Source: Lachnospiraceae bacterium NC2008
GTDB lineage: Bacteria > Bacillota > Clostridia > Lachnospirales > Lachnospiraceae
DNA length: 64,000 bases
Direction of reading: 5' to 3'
Assembly (NCBI GenBank): GCA_000687675.1
Contig: JHWS01000005.1
Location: 1-64,000 of the forward strand
Each line of letters starts with the position of its first letter. Positions within the stretch are counted from its first letter, which is position 1. This document shows, in pieces, positions 25,042 to 34,785 of the stretch. Position numbers and translations under genes: made by a program. The notes below the pieces were generated by a model. That model was not told the DNA's origin. It did not search any database and was given only the letters and a program-made list of their open reading frames with translations.

Positions 25042-27015
25042 GTGGAATTATATTTAAGAAAAGCTAACAAACTCGATAAGAAGAAGACATTCGAATGGTT
25101 CAATGACAAGCTGTCTCGTATGAATTCGTTTAATAGTGATGAAGTTTCATTTGAGGACCATAGTAACTGGTTTGATGCTACCCTTGAGAATGAAAACAGA
25201 GACTTATTCATCTGTATGGACTTTATGATGCCAGTTGGTGAGATAAGACTTGATTACACAAAGGGCAACAGTGCTGTTATCTCTTATATGGTTGATGCAG
25301 ATGCCAGAGGTGAAGGCTATGGAAAGAAGATGCTCTCTCTTGTAGAGAAGGAGGCTGTAAAAAGATTCCCAGAAGGTATTACCCTTTACGGCGAAGTTAA
25401 GAAGGATAATATTGCTTCAGTAAAAACATTCGAAGAATCTGGATATTCCTTATCTGAACTTTCCAGTGAAAATAGAGCGGTTTATGAGAAACATGTAGAT
25501 GAAACATCTATAAAGAAGGCTAAACCTATTCCTAAACCTGCAAGAGAAGTTAATTTTGAAATACTTAGAGTTATAGCTATGCTTATGGTTATTACTCTTC
25601 ACTATATCGGCAAGGGCGGACTTATAGCTCCTGCTAATATTGATATTAAGAAGTATGAATTCCCGTTTTGGGTTATTGAGTGCCTCTGTATAGTATGTGT
25701 CAACGTATATGTGCTTATAAGCGGCTACTATATGGTTGATAAGAAGTTTAAATTATCTAAGCTGGCAGCACTGTGGTGCCAGATATTCTTCTACAGTATA
25801 GTTGTTACATTTGTATCTATTGCTCTTGGTTGGATTGGTATTAATGATACTATGGTTTTATATAAGCAGTTTATCCTTCTCCCTGTTGTTATGGGACACT
25901 ACTGGTTTGCAACTGCCTATATTATTATGTATATCTTCTCGCCTTTCTTAACTAAGGCTATGAGGATGATGGATCAGCGTACACACCGCAAGCTTATTTT
26001 CCTTCTTCTTATTCCACTTTGCTTTGCAAAGTCTATTATTCCATACGATGTAACACTTGATGACCTTGGAACAAGCTTTGTATGGTTCCTTGTGCTCTTT
26101 ATCATAGCTGGTTATATAAGAATCTACGGTATCCACTTCTTCGAGAAGAAGATTAATGCTTATATGGCATATATACTTAGTGCATTTGGCATACTTGTAT
26201 ATAGATATATGGCAGCTTCACTTAATAACCTTTTCCCAGAGTTCTATCTCTATAACAAGGTTACTAACTACAACTTTGTACTTGTACTTACAGGTTCACT
26301 TGGCCTCTTCTATATATTTAAAAATGCTAAGTTCAAGGATAACTTCATTACAAGATACCTTGCTTTAATAGCTCCATTTACATTTGGTGTATATCTTTTC
26401 CATGAGCACATCACTATTAGATACACATGGATTGTTATGCTTAGAGTAGGTAATGTATTTGGTAAATACAGAATCCTTCATATGATTCTTGTTGTACTTG
26501 CAATATTTACACTGGGTATTCTCATTGATGTTATTAGAACTCTCTTATTTAACTTATTTAGAAAGTTAATTATCTTTGCTTTAAAGATTTACTATGGCAA
26601 CAGAGAGATTATGGACTATCTGATATTTGGCGTAGCAGCTACAGTTGTTAACTGGATTGCCTATATTGGATGTGCATACTGTTTCCTTATAGCATTTATG
26701 AAGAAGGGAGCAACTACTACAGAGATGACAGCCAATGTTATCGCCTGGATAGCAGCAGTTCTCTTTGCATACTGGACTAATAGAAACTTTGTATTTAGAA
26801 GTACTATAACAGGCTTCGCTGCAAGGCTTCGTGAGTTCTGGCAGTTTGTTGCAGCCAGAATCTTCTCCTTCTTAGTAGAGCTTGTTATGTTTTTTGTTAT
26901 GATTCATATCCTTAAGATGAATGACATCGTATCTAAGCTTATAGTAGGAATTGTAGTTATCATACTTAATTACATATTCAGTAAACTCTGGGTATTTAAG
27001 GATAATAAGGCTTAA
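25042..27015 (+). CDS. Triple-domain protein: GNAT acetyltransferase - acyltransferase-3 - GtrA membrane protein
   Basis: One 657-residue reading frame joins three families. Residues 1-150 are a GNAT domain with SFNSDEVSFEDHSNWF and DARGEGYGKKML (acetyl-CoA loop), similar to PseH, the N-acetyltransferase of pseudaminic acid synthesis. Residues about 165-510 are an acyltransferase-3 domain of about ten helices beginning EVNFEILRVIAMLMVITLHY, with the conserved His (LHY), and containing LFHEHI; such proteins O-acylate surface glycans. Residues about 525-655 are GtrA-like: four helices with NWIAYIG, YWTNRNFVF and NYIFSKLWVF, a family linked to flipping of polyprenyl-phosphate sugars. The start is GTG 25042 with GGAG six bases before. 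The fusion is the probable PseH step of this locus. Confidence 0.86.
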   Translation: MELYLRKANKLDKKKTFEWFNDKLSRMNSFNSDEVSFEDHSNWFDATLENENRDLFICMDFMMPVGEIRLDYTKGNSAVISYMVDADARGEGYGKKMLSLVEKEAVKRFPEGITLYGEVKKDNIASVKTFEESGYSLSELSSENRAVYEKHVDETSIKKAKPIPKPAREVNFEILRVIAMLMVITLHYIGKGGLIAPANIDIKKYEFPFWVIECLCIVCVNVYVLISGYYMVDKKFKLSKLAALWCQIFFYSIVVTFVSIALGWIGINDTMVLYKQFILLPVVMGHYWFATAYIIMYIFSPFLTKAMRMMDQRTHRKLIFLLLIPLCFAKSIIPYDVTLDDLGTSFVWFLVLFIIAGYIRIYGIHFFEKKINAYMAYILSAFGILVYRYMAASLNNLFPEFYLYNKVTNYNFVLVLTGSLGLFYIFKNAKFKDNFITRYLALIAPFTFGVYLFHEHITIRYTWIVMLRVGNVFGKYRILHMILVVLAIFTLGILIDVIRTLLFNLFRKLIIFALKIYYGNREIMDYLIFGVAATVVNWIAYIGCAYCFLIAFMKKGATTTEMTANVIAWIAAVLFAYWTNRNFVFRSTITGFAARLREFWQFVAARIFSFLVELVMFFVMIHILKMNDIVSKLIVGIVVIILNYIFSKLWVFKDNKA

Positions 27016-27021
27016 CTGAAA

Positions 27022-28710
27022 ATGGTTAAAATTCAGAAACTATTTCCTAAAATAATATTTCCAATAATTCTATTTATCTATCCATTATATGGATTTAATC
27101 TTGGTGCGGATCTTTCAGATACTACCTACAGTCTTGGCAATTACATGTACTTTGACTCTATGACAGGTAGCTGGAAATATGCCACATTCTTATCTAATCT
27201 TCTTGGAGCAGGCCTACTTAAGCTTGCTGGAAACAAGATGATCCTTATGACCTTATTTTGCGGAATGGTTATATCTGCAACAGCTCTGGCAGCTTATCTT
27301 GTATTATCAAAAATATATAATCCAGCCATGGTTTTTATTGGCGAAATAATTGCTATATGTATGACCTGGTGTCCAAACGTTATTCTCTACAACTACCTGA
27401 CATACCTGCTTCTAACTCTGGCAGCACTTGTTTTATATAAGGCAATAATTGCTGACAGTAAGAAACTATATATTCTTGCTGGAGCAATACTTGGGTTAAA
27501 TGTCTTCGTCAGAGTATCTAACCTGGTTGAAGTAGCTCTTATATTAGCAGTATGGTATGGGGCATATCTTAATAAAAAGAAACCATTTATTCCAACCTTA
27601 TATTGCATAATCGGTTATATAGCAGGTCTTGCAACATCTGTATTAATTGTGGTAATTGCAGGTGGTACTAAAGGTATAGGTGAGTGTGTTAGCTGGATGT
27701 TATCTTTATCTTCATCAGAAGGTGATGCTGGCGGATATTCTCTTACTGAGATGGTTAGGGTTATTTTTGATAACTATCTTGGCAATGTAAAATACTTTGC
27801 TATATCTATTCTCGGAATAGTTCTTGGTTTTGTAGGATTTAGAATATTTAAGGGTAAGCTTCTTTTGCTTAAAAGAGGTGGATATATAATCTGCCTTGCA
27901 GGGCTCTTTTACTATTTCTATCGTAACGGTGTATTTACAACTAAGTTTTATAATAATGGTGCCATATTTGGACTTTGTGTATTAGCTATATTCTGGCAGT
28001 TTGTAGCTGCTGTATATGCTCTTTTTAGTAAAGACCTTTCTGTGGAAGATAAGACTATGGCAGCACTAGTAATAGTTCTTTTACTTATTACTCCACTTGG
28101 AAGCAATAATCACTTATTTACAATCATTAATTCTATGTTCATAAGTCTTCCATATACTGTAGGATTTGGATATAAAGTACTTAAAGATAAGAAAGAGGTA
28201 TTTCCTATCGCATCTTACGGAGCATTTCTTTTAGTAGTGCTTCTTGCAATAGGAATAATGTTTAACCTTAGATACGTATTCGTAGATGGGGAACAGGGCA
28301 CAGGTCACGATACTGTTATATCTGAAAGCAAAACCATGAAAGGTATGAAGACAGATACCTTATATGCTGAAGATATTGATGAACTTTGCATCGTTCTTTC
28401 GGACTATAGAAATAAGGAAGCTATCTTTTATGGTAACGTCCCAGGCGCTTCCTACTTACTTGAGATGCCTTGCGCTATATCAACTAGCTGGCCAGATCTT
28501 GATAGCTATAGCGAGAAGGATTTTGAAGAGGAACTTAATGAGGTTTCTAAAGTAAAACCGCTTATAATTATGAAGATGGATGCTTATTCTGATATTTATA
28601 TTAGTGATACTTATAAAGATAAAACTATGTTAAAATATATCTTTGAGAATGATTACGAACCATACTATATGAATGCAGATTTTATGGTTCTTGCATCAAA
28701 TGAGGAATAA
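27022..28710 (+). CDS. Polytopic membrane protein, probable GT-C glycosyltransferase
   Basis: 562 residues with about 11-12 membrane helices and a soluble C-terminal part (about 440-562). After the first helix it has NLGADLSDTTYS, an acidic pair in the first outer loop as in GT-C enzymes that use polyprenyl-phosphate sugars. No family name could be assigned with confidence. It follows the GtrA-containing fusion by 6 nt, and a GtrB-like enzyme lies downstream, so it may be the transferase part of a three-component Gtr system. That role is inferred from topology and context. Confidence 0.68.
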   Translation: MVKIQKLFPKIIFPIILFIYPLYGFNLGADLSDTTYSLGNYMYFDSMTGSWKYATFLSNLLGAGLLKLAGNKMILMTLFCGMVISATALAAYLVLSKIYNPAMVFIGEIIAICMTWCPNVILYNYLTYLLLTLAALVLYKAIIADSKKLYILAGAILGLNVFVRVSNLVEVALILAVWYGAYLNKKKPFIPTLYCIIGYIAGLATSVLIVVIAGGTKGIGECVSWMLSLSSSEGDAGGYSLTEMVRVIFDNYLGNVKYFAISILGIVLGFVGFRIFKGKLLLLKRGGYIICLAGLFYYFYRNGVFTTKFYNNGAIFGLCVLAIFWQFVAAVYALFSKDLSVEDKTMAALVIVLLLITPLGSNNHLFTIINSMFISLPYTVGFGYKVLKDKKEVFPIASYGAFLLVVLLAIGIMFNLRYVFVDGEQGTGHDTVISESKTMKGMKTDTLYAEDIDELCIVLSDYRNKEAIFYGNVPGASYLLEMPCAISTSWPDLDSYSEKDFEEELNEVSKVKPLIIMKMDAYSDIYISDTYKDKTMLKYIFENDYEPYYMNADFMVLASNEE

Positions 28711-28713
28711 AAG

Positions 28714-29841
28714 ATGATTAATTTTAATGTGCCTCCATTTACAGGCAATGAGATGAAATATATAAAGGAATGCGTTGAGAACCAAAAGATATGCGGTGAC
28801 GGTGCATATACTAAGAAGTGCAATGCATGGATGGAAGAGAAATTTGGAGCAAAGAAATGCCTCCTTACAACTTCATGTACCCATGCTACAGAGATGACAG
28901 CTCTTCTTGCTGGTATTAAAGAAGGCGACGAAGTAATTATGCCTTCATATACTTTTGTATCTACTGCAGATGCATTTGTACTTCGTGGTGCCAAGGTAGT
29001 ATTTGTTGATATTAGACCTGACACTATGAACATAGATGAAACTAAGATAGAAGCTGCTATCACAGAAAAGACCAAGGCTATAGTTCCTGTTCACTATGCA
29101 GGTGTTGCATGTGAGATGGACACTATACTTGATATAGCTAAGCGCCATAACCTTCTTGTTATAGAAGATGCTGCTCAGGGTGTTATGGCTAAGTATAAGG
29201 GCAAGGCTCTTGGAACTATCGGTGATTTTGGTTGCTACAGCTTCCATGAAACTAAGAACTACAGTATGGGTGAAGGCGGCGCCCTTCTTATCCGAGATGA
29301 TAAATATATTGAAGATGCTGAGATTATCAGAGAAAAGGGTACTGACAGAAGTAAGTTTTTCAGAGGTCAGGTTGATAAATATACCTGGGTAAGTGCTGGA
29401 TCAAGCTATCTTCCTAGTGATATGAATGCAGCTTATCTTTACGCTCAGCTTGAGATGGCAGATGAGATTAATAAGGCAAGACTTGAGATTTGGGATACCT
29501 ACTATAAAGGACTTAAGCCTCTTGCAGATGCTGGTAAGATTGAACTTCCAGTTATTCCAGAAGGATGCACTCACAATGCTCACATGTTCTACATAAAGGC
29601 TAAGGATATAACTGAAAGAACAGCACTTATATCATTCCTAAAAGAGAATGAAATATTATCAGTCTTCCACTATATACCTCTTCACACATCACCAGCTGGT
29701 AAGAAACTTGGTAGATTTAGCGGTGAGGACGTATACACAACAAAGGAAAGTGAGAGACTTACAAGACTTCCTCTCTACTACGGACTTACAAAAGAACAAA
29801 ATCTCTACATAATAGATAAGATTAAGGAATTCTATAAATAA
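28714..29841 (+). CDS. dTDP-4-amino-4,6-dideoxygalactose transaminase (RffA/WecE type)
   Basis: A PLP-dependent sugar aminotransferase of 375 residues that makes dTDP-4-amino-4,6-dideoxygalactose (TDP-Fuc4N) or a close relative. It has the order FNVPPFTGNEMKYI, CLLTTSCTHATEM, PSYTFVSTADAF, IEDAAQGVMAKYKG and the PLP lysine in FHETKNYSMGEGG. This matches WecE/RffA rather than PseC, whose lysine context is HPVKT. The dTDP-glucose pyrophosphorylase and dehydratase that feed it are not in the window. The gene is 3 nt after the preceding one, with GAGGA upstream. Confidence 0.88.
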   Translation: MINFNVPPFTGNEMKYIKECVENQKICGDGAYTKKCNAWMEEKFGAKKCLLTTSCTHATEMTALLAGIKEGDEVIMPSYTFVSTADAFVLRGAKVVFVDIRPDTMNIDETKIEAAITEKTKAIVPVHYAGVACEMDTILDIAKRHNLLVIEDAAQGVMAKYKGKALGTIGDFGCYSFHETKNYSMGEGGALLIRDDKYIEDAEIIREKGTDRSKFFRGQVDKYTWVSAGSSYLPSDMNAAYLYAQLEMADEINKARLEIWDTYYKGLKPLADAGKIELPVIPEGCTHNAHMFYIKAKDITERTALISFLKENEILSVFHYIPLHTSPAGKKLGRFSGEDVYTTKESERLTRLPLYYGLTKEQNLYIIDKIKEFYK

Positions 29842-31568
29842 TGAAAATATGCCTGAAAAAAGAATCAATCATAAGTATCATTGCAACATGTATCCTCTTT
29901 GCATTAACAATTATATGCTTTGATATTACATACGCTCTTAATGATGATTTGGCTATTCAGGGTATAATTTCAGGTACATTTGCAGGGAAATCCTGCGCAT
30001 TTACATACTATCTAAGTTTTCCTATAGGGCTTATACTAGCCCTTTTATATACTATTATTCCCCCCATTAACTGGATGGGAATATTTTTTATTGCCTGCTA
30101 TTTCGTAGGAATATATCTAATTCTTAAGAGGCTTCTTGCTTTAAGAGAAGAGAAAAACTCTAAGGCATATCTGTTTGGAATAGGACTTGTAGTATTCTTT
30201 ACTTATATACTTAGCGGGGTAGTCCTTCTTCACTATACTGTTCTAGCAGCATTTTGCGGGGGAGTAGGACTTGCACTATTTATTACTAACACAAGCAAGG
30301 AAAAACTTCTTAAAACAAACATCTCATCATTAGTATTCATATTACTTTCATATCTTATTCGCGAAAAAGTATTCTATATGATGGTCCCATTCTTCCTTGT
30401 GGCTTTTTTAATAAAGCTTGTTTGGGAGATGGATGGTTCAGAGGAAAAGAAGTTTGGAGCTAAGCTAAGAACAAGTCTGAAGAAATATGCCAAGTTCTTA
30501 CATGTTCTTTTAGGGGCATTTATCCTCTTGGTTGTATTAAATAAGATTCCATATTTATCAAAGGATTATAAAGAATATGCCAGCTTTAATGAGGATAGAA
30601 CTACTCTCTACGACTATGTAGGTGTTAGAGAAACTATAGGGGCTATGAATTACTATAGTGATCATGGTATCGACAGGGCAGAGTATGACCTTCTTAAGAG
30701 CTATAATATCATGCTTGATAATGATATGACTGCTGATGTTAAGGCTATGAGTAAATACAAGGCAGCGTCTAATTCTAAGGAAAATCTTGCAGGTGCCATA
30801 TACCTCTACAAGGAAAGTGTCCTTAAAAAGACTAGTGTCTTTAAGGATATAAGCTTTTTCCCTTATAACTATATGATTGCTATTCTTTATATAGCAGCAT
30901 TAGTTCTAATTATTAAACATAAGAAATACTTCCAGCTTATAAGCCTTATAGGCCTTGGAATAGTTAGAAGTGGACTCTTCATATACCTTTTCTATAACGG
31001 AAGGTTTCCTACCAGAGTAATAAGCTCACTATTTATTATGGAAGCGGCTGTATTACTGGCATTTATGGCCTTACTATCTCTTAATGAGAAGAAATACAGT
31101 CTTGCTAAGATGGTTCCTATGGTTACAGCCTTGGTTTTACTGATTGGAGCCTACTATAACCTTGGAAATCTCCACACAGACTACGAAAAGCAGCTTACTG
31201 TAAATAAAAATGAGGATGTGTTATACTCTTATATGGCAAATAATCCTCAGAATTTCTATTTTATGGATGTTTATGCATCGGTTTATAGAACTGAAAAAGT
31301 CTTTAAGGACTACAAGCCTGACTTTGAAAACTATATGATTTTTGGTGGCTGGCTTAGCGGACATCCTATTGTAGACAAGAAGACTTCCAAAGCAGGACTT
31401 TCTAATAACATTAAGGAGTGTCTGGCTGATTCTTCTAGCAGATTAGTTACAAGAAAAGATGTAGGCTGGCAGATAGAGGATTATGAGAATTACCTTCAGC
31501 ATGCATTTACACTGGAGGAAACACTAACATGTGAAGATGGCAGCGTATTCTATGTGTATAAATACTAA
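29841..31568 (+). CDS. Polytopic membrane protein, probable GT-C glycosyltransferase
   Basis: 575 residues, with about 10 membrane helices and extracytoplasmic loops, notably at about 245-340 and the C-terminal 110 residues. The first outer loop has YALNDDLAIQG, an Asp-Asp pair as expected for GT-C catalytic acids. It overlaps the upstream stop codon by one base. I do not recognise a named family; Lachnospiraceae glycan loci often contain such unnamed membrane proteins. It may transfer a lipid-linked sugar onto an extracytoplasmic glycan. Confidence 0.65.
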   Translation: MKICLKKESIISIIATCILFALTIICFDITYALNDDLAIQGIISGTFAGKSCAFTYYLSFPIGLILALLYTIIPPINWMGIFFIACYFVGIYLILKRLLALREEKNSKAYLFGIGLVVFFTYILSGVVLLHYTVLAAFCGGVGLALFITNTSKEKLLKTNISSLVFILLSYLIREKVFYMMVPFFLVAFLIKLVWEMDGSEEKKFGAKLRTSLKKYAKFLHVLLGAFILLVVLNKIPYLSKDYKEYASFNEDRTTLYDYVGVRETIGAMNYYSDHGIDRAEYDLLKSYNIMLDNDMTADVKAMSKYKAASNSKENLAGAIYLYKESVLKKTSVFKDISFFPYNYMIAILYIAALVLIIKHKKYFQLISLIGLGIVRSGLFIYLFYNGRFPTRVISSLFIMEAAVLLAFMALLSLNEKKYSLAKMVPMVTALVLLIGAYYNLGNLHTDYEKQLTVNKNEDVLYSYMANNPQNFYFMDVYASVYRTEKVFKDYKPDFENYMIFGGWLSGHPIVDKKTSKAGLSNNIKECLADSSSRLVTRKDVGWQIEDYENYLQHAFTLEETLTCEDGSVFYVYKY

Positions 31569-32103
31569 TGACCAGATAAAGCTTATTGGTAAAAGAATAT
31601 ACATAAGACCTATTAATGATAGGGATACTGATAATATAATCTCTTGGCGAAATAAAGATTTCGTTATGGATAACTTTATATATAGGATTCCACTTGATAG
31701 AGAAACTCATGAAAGATGGGTTAATGACAAGGTTAAGACTGGTCAGGTAGCTCAGTTTATTATGGGACTTAATGATTCAGGTGAAGAATTCGGAAGCGTG
31801 TATATAAGCCATATTGATAAAGAGGCGGCTTCTGGTGAATTTGGAATCTTTATAGGTAAAGAAGAGATGCTTGGTAAGGGCTATGGCGGTGATGCCATGG
31901 AACTTATTGAACTATATGGAGCTAAGAGGCTTGGACTTAAGACTATGACTCTTAGAGTTATAGAAAGCAATGAAAGAGCAGCCAAGCTTTATGAAAGCAG
32001 GGGCTATACTAAGAAGTCTGAAGAATACGAAATAATAACTACTGAAGAAGATGGGGAAACTCCTTCTAAGGTTAAGGTTATATATATGGAGAAGAGAATA
32101 TAG
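31531..32103 (+). CDS. GNAT-family N-acetyltransferase (PseH/WecD-like)
   Basis: A soluble acetyl-CoA dependent acetyltransferase, probably acting on a nucleotide-linked amino sugar. IYIRPINDRDTDNI, SWRNKDFV and HERWVNDK form the substrate half, and the acetyl-CoA loop is EMLGKGYGGDAMEL. It overlaps the 3' end of the upstream gene by 38 nt. The start is ambiguous: GTG 31531 has GGAGG (31514-31518) upstream, but ATG 31552 would place the N-terminus closer to the family average. Two substrates are plausible: the PseC product, or the amino sugar made by the WecE-like enzyme at 28714. The second GNAT (in the fusion at 25042) could serve the other. Confidence 0.83.
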   Translation: MKMAAYSMCINTNDQIKLIGKRIYIRPINDRDTDNIISWRNKDFVMDNFIYRIPLDRETHERWVNDKVKTGQVAQFIMGLNDSGEEFGSVYISHIDKEAASGEFGIFIGKEEMLGKGYGGDAMELIELYGAKRLGLKTMTLRVIESNERAAKLYESRGYTKKSEEYEIITTEEDGETPSKVKVIYMEKRI

Positions 32104-32144
32104 CCGATTTTGGCATAAGATACAGCGCGGGAGCGTAAGGATTA

Positions 32145-33098
32145 ATGAGTTTAATTAGTTTTGTAATACCTTGTTACAGGTCAGAGCAGACAATTACAGA
32201 TGTTGTAAAAGAAATTGATGATACTATGGAGAAAGTCTCTGGTTATACCCATGAGATTATCCTTGTAAATGACTGCTCACCAGATGGAACATTAGAAGTT
32301 CTTAAAGACCTTGTGGCAAGCCATAACAATATAACAGCAATTGATTTTGCAAGAAACTTTGGCCAACATTCTGCACTTATGGCAGGGCTTCGCCAGTCTA
32401 AGGGTGATGTGGTAATTTGTCTTGATGATGATGGACAGACACCTGCAGATGAGTGCCCACTTCTTCTTAAGGCTCTTGAAGATGGAGCTGACGTTGCTTA
32501 TGCAAGATATACAAAGAAGAAACATTCTCCATTTAGAAACTTTGGCTCATATGTTAATGAAGAGATGGCAAGAATCATGCTTAATAAGCCAAAGGAACTC
32601 TACATCTCAAGCTACTTTGCAGCAAAGAGATATATAGTTGATGACATGATCAGATATGAGAATTCATATCCATATGTTATTGGCCTTGTTCTTAGATCTA
32701 CTAACAATATTGTTAATGTTGATGTACATCACAGAGCCAGAACTATAGGAACATCAGGCTATACACTTAAGAAATTACTTGGCCTTTGGATGAATGGATT
32801 TACTTCATTCTCTGTTAAACCACTTAGAATAACAACATTTATAGGATGTTTATCAGCAATAGCTGGTTTCATATACGGCATAGTTATTATAGTCCAGAAG
32901 TTTGTACTTCCTGACCGTCAGGTGGGATTCGCATCACTTGCATCTCTACTTGTATTCTTTGGCGGTATGATTATGATTATGCTTGGACTTATTGGAGAAT
33001 ATGTTGGTCGTATGTATATTAGTATGAACAACTCTCCACAATATGTTATTAAACAAAACTATCTCCCTTCAGACAAAGAGGGAGATCATAAGGAGTAA
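32145..33098 (+). CDS. GtrB/ArnC-like polyprenyl-phosphate glycosyltransferase (GT2)
   Basis: Makes a polyprenyl-phosphate sugar at the cytoplasmic face. The 317 residues have a GT2 domain (ISFVIPCYRSEQTI, NDCSPDGT, ARNFGQHSALMAGL, DDDGQTP near 93-99) and two C-terminal membrane helices (about 232-255 and 263-290), the layout of GtrB and ArnC. The GtrA domain at 25042 and the GT-C proteins nearby supply the flippase-like and transferase parts of a typical Gtr system. An AAGGA site precedes the start. The sugar is unknown. Confidence 0.88.
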   Translation: MSLISFVIPCYRSEQTITDVVKEIDDTMEKVSGYTHEIILVNDCSPDGTLEVLKDLVASHNNITAIDFARNFGQHSALMAGLRQSKGDVVICLDDDGQTPADECPLLLKALEDGADVAYARYTKKKHSPFRNFGSYVNEEMARIMLNKPKELYISSYFAAKRYIVDDMIRYENSYPYVIGLVLRSTNNIVNVDVHHRARTIGTSGYTLKKLLGLWMNGFTSFSVKPLRITTFIGCLSAIAGFIYGIVIIVQKFVLPDRQVGFASLASLLVFFGGMIMIMLGLIGEYVGRMYISMNNSPQYVIKQNYLPSDKEGDHKE

Positions 33099-33106
33099 TC
33101 CTTCTC

Positions 33107-34768
33107 ATGAACAATCTTGTAAAAAGACTGAAAAATCTTGATACATACAGATATATTATTAGCGTCATAGTTATTCTTGAAGCTATCTATAGAACTATAG
33201 AATTTACCAATGCACCATCTAATATGGTTCAGGCAGAGATGTTTAGACCTCTTTGCTACAACATTGGTATTCTTGTTTTAGTTAATATGGATATTAAGAC
33301 CTGGCTTAATATTTGGTCTTTAATTTATATTCCTGTCTGCTATGTATTTACTCACTTTGCTTATCAGAAGCACTGGATATTCGATATTAATAACTACGAA
33401 TTCCCACACATTATCAGAATGGGAAAGATAGTTATACTTATCTGGGGCGTCATACTTATATCCATTATCAGACACATAATTAAAAATAAGTCATGGAAGC
33501 AGATTAAGAACTATAATCCTTTCTTACTCTGCACACTTGGTCTGTATTTCTTATGCATTCTTTTATTTAAGAGACACTATGATGAGATGCTTTTCTTTAT
33601 AGTAGAGGTTATAGGTATAAGCTTTATCCTTGCTAATAAAGAACGTAGAAAGATGATTATTCAGGCTCTCCTTGATGCCATCATACTTTCTTTCTTTTAT
33701 GTTATGTACAAATGCCTGCGTCACAGACCTTTCGACCTTGAAAGATATGACTTGGTATTTAGTAACTCTAATAACGGCGGCGAGTATATTGCCTGCGTTG
33801 TTATTGCCTTCTTTGTTAAGATTTCAAACTGGTGGAGTAAGGCAGATGTTAAAAAGTGGATTAAGATTACAGCTCTTGTAATCTATTACATACTTCTTGG
33901 AATTACGCTTAGCGTAACTATGTTTAACTATACAAGAACAACTATTGCAGGCCTTGGCTTTGCATTTATCCTTGGTCTTGTTATGGAAGTAGTAGGTGCT
34001 GCTAAGAAGAAGGAAAAGAAGGCAGGTGTATTTGCAAAGTATGGTTTTGCAATATTATCACTTGTTCTAACATTTAATATTACGTACCTTGGACTTAGAT
34101 GGATTCCAGCATATTATGCTGCCAATGTAGATCAGCCAATATTATATGTTGGCGAGGATAACAATCCTAGCAAGGTTCATTTTGGCGATTCTATGTATTC
34201 ACCCAAATATACTACTATGGGTTCTTATCTTAGAACTGTATTTGGTAAATGGGGAATCCTTATCAAGTTTGATGATGACAAGCAGTCTGAAGGACAGACT
34301 GAGAAGGTAGAGTTCGACGGAAGAGATATAACCAGTGGTCGTATGGAGATCTGGCATATGTTCCTTTCTCGTTACAATATGACAGGACATTACCCATTCC
34401 ACCTCTTTAATGATAAGGGTGAGATTATAGCTCATTCCCACAACTCATATATTATGGTGGGCTATATGCTGGGTATAATTGCAGGTATTCTTTACATAGT
34501 ATTTAATGTGCTTGCATTCCTATATTCGGTTATAATGTTTGCTAGAGAAGATGACAAAGATAAAACCTATTTCTTTGCCTTCTTAATTATAACAACATGC
34601 TTTATTAGCCAGGTTGCTGAATGGATAAGCAGACCTCAGTATTCTATGTATCTGGTATTTGTATTTGGTCTTGGTCTTATTCTTACAAATAAGAAAAAGG
34701 CTAAAGAGACAGAAAGTAAAGAAATAGAAGCTGTAGAAATAGAAGAGTCAGAAACAAGTAATCTTTAA
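33107..34768 (+). CDS. O-antigen polymerase/ligase-like membrane protein (Wzy/WaaL family)
   Basis: 553 residues with about 11-12 membrane helices and a large outer loop (about 330-440). The Wzy_C hallmark is present: TSGRMEIWHMF, then ...GHYPFHLF, then AHSHNSYIMVGYMLG, where the Arg and His residues contact the lipid-linked glycan. The C-terminus is an acidic cytoplasmic tail with repeated E-x-E/I-E elements. It would polymerise repeat units or attach glycan to an acceptor (lipid, wall or protein). The sequence alone cannot separate polymerase from ligase. Confidence 0.82.
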   Translation: MNNLVKRLKNLDTYRYIISVIVILEAIYRTIEFTNAPSNMVQAEMFRPLCYNIGILVLVNMDIKTWLNIWSLIYIPVCYVFTHFAYQKHWIFDINNYEFPHIIRMGKIVILIWGVILISIIRHIIKNKSWKQIKNYNPFLLCTLGLYFLCILLFKRHYDEMLFFIVEVIGISFILANKERRKMIIQALLDAIILSFFYVMYKCLRHRPFDLERYDLVFSNSNNGGEYIACVVIAFFVKISNWWSKADVKKWIKITALVIYYILLGITLSVTMFNYTRTTIAGLGFAFILGLVMEVVGAAKKKEKKAGVFAKYGFAILSLVLTFNITYLGLRWIPAYYAANVDQPILYVGEDNNPSKVHFGDSMYSPKYTTMGSYLRTVFGKWGILIKFDDDKQSEGQTEKVEFDGRDITSGRMEIWHMFLSRYNMTGHYPFHLFNDKGEIIAHSHNSYIMVGYMLGIIAGILYIVFNVLAFLYSVIMFAREDDKDKTYFFAFLIITTCFISQVAEWISRPQYSMYLVFVFGLGLILTNKKKAKETESKEIEAVEIEESETSNL

Positions 34769-34785
34769 GAGGAATTGTTTACAGT

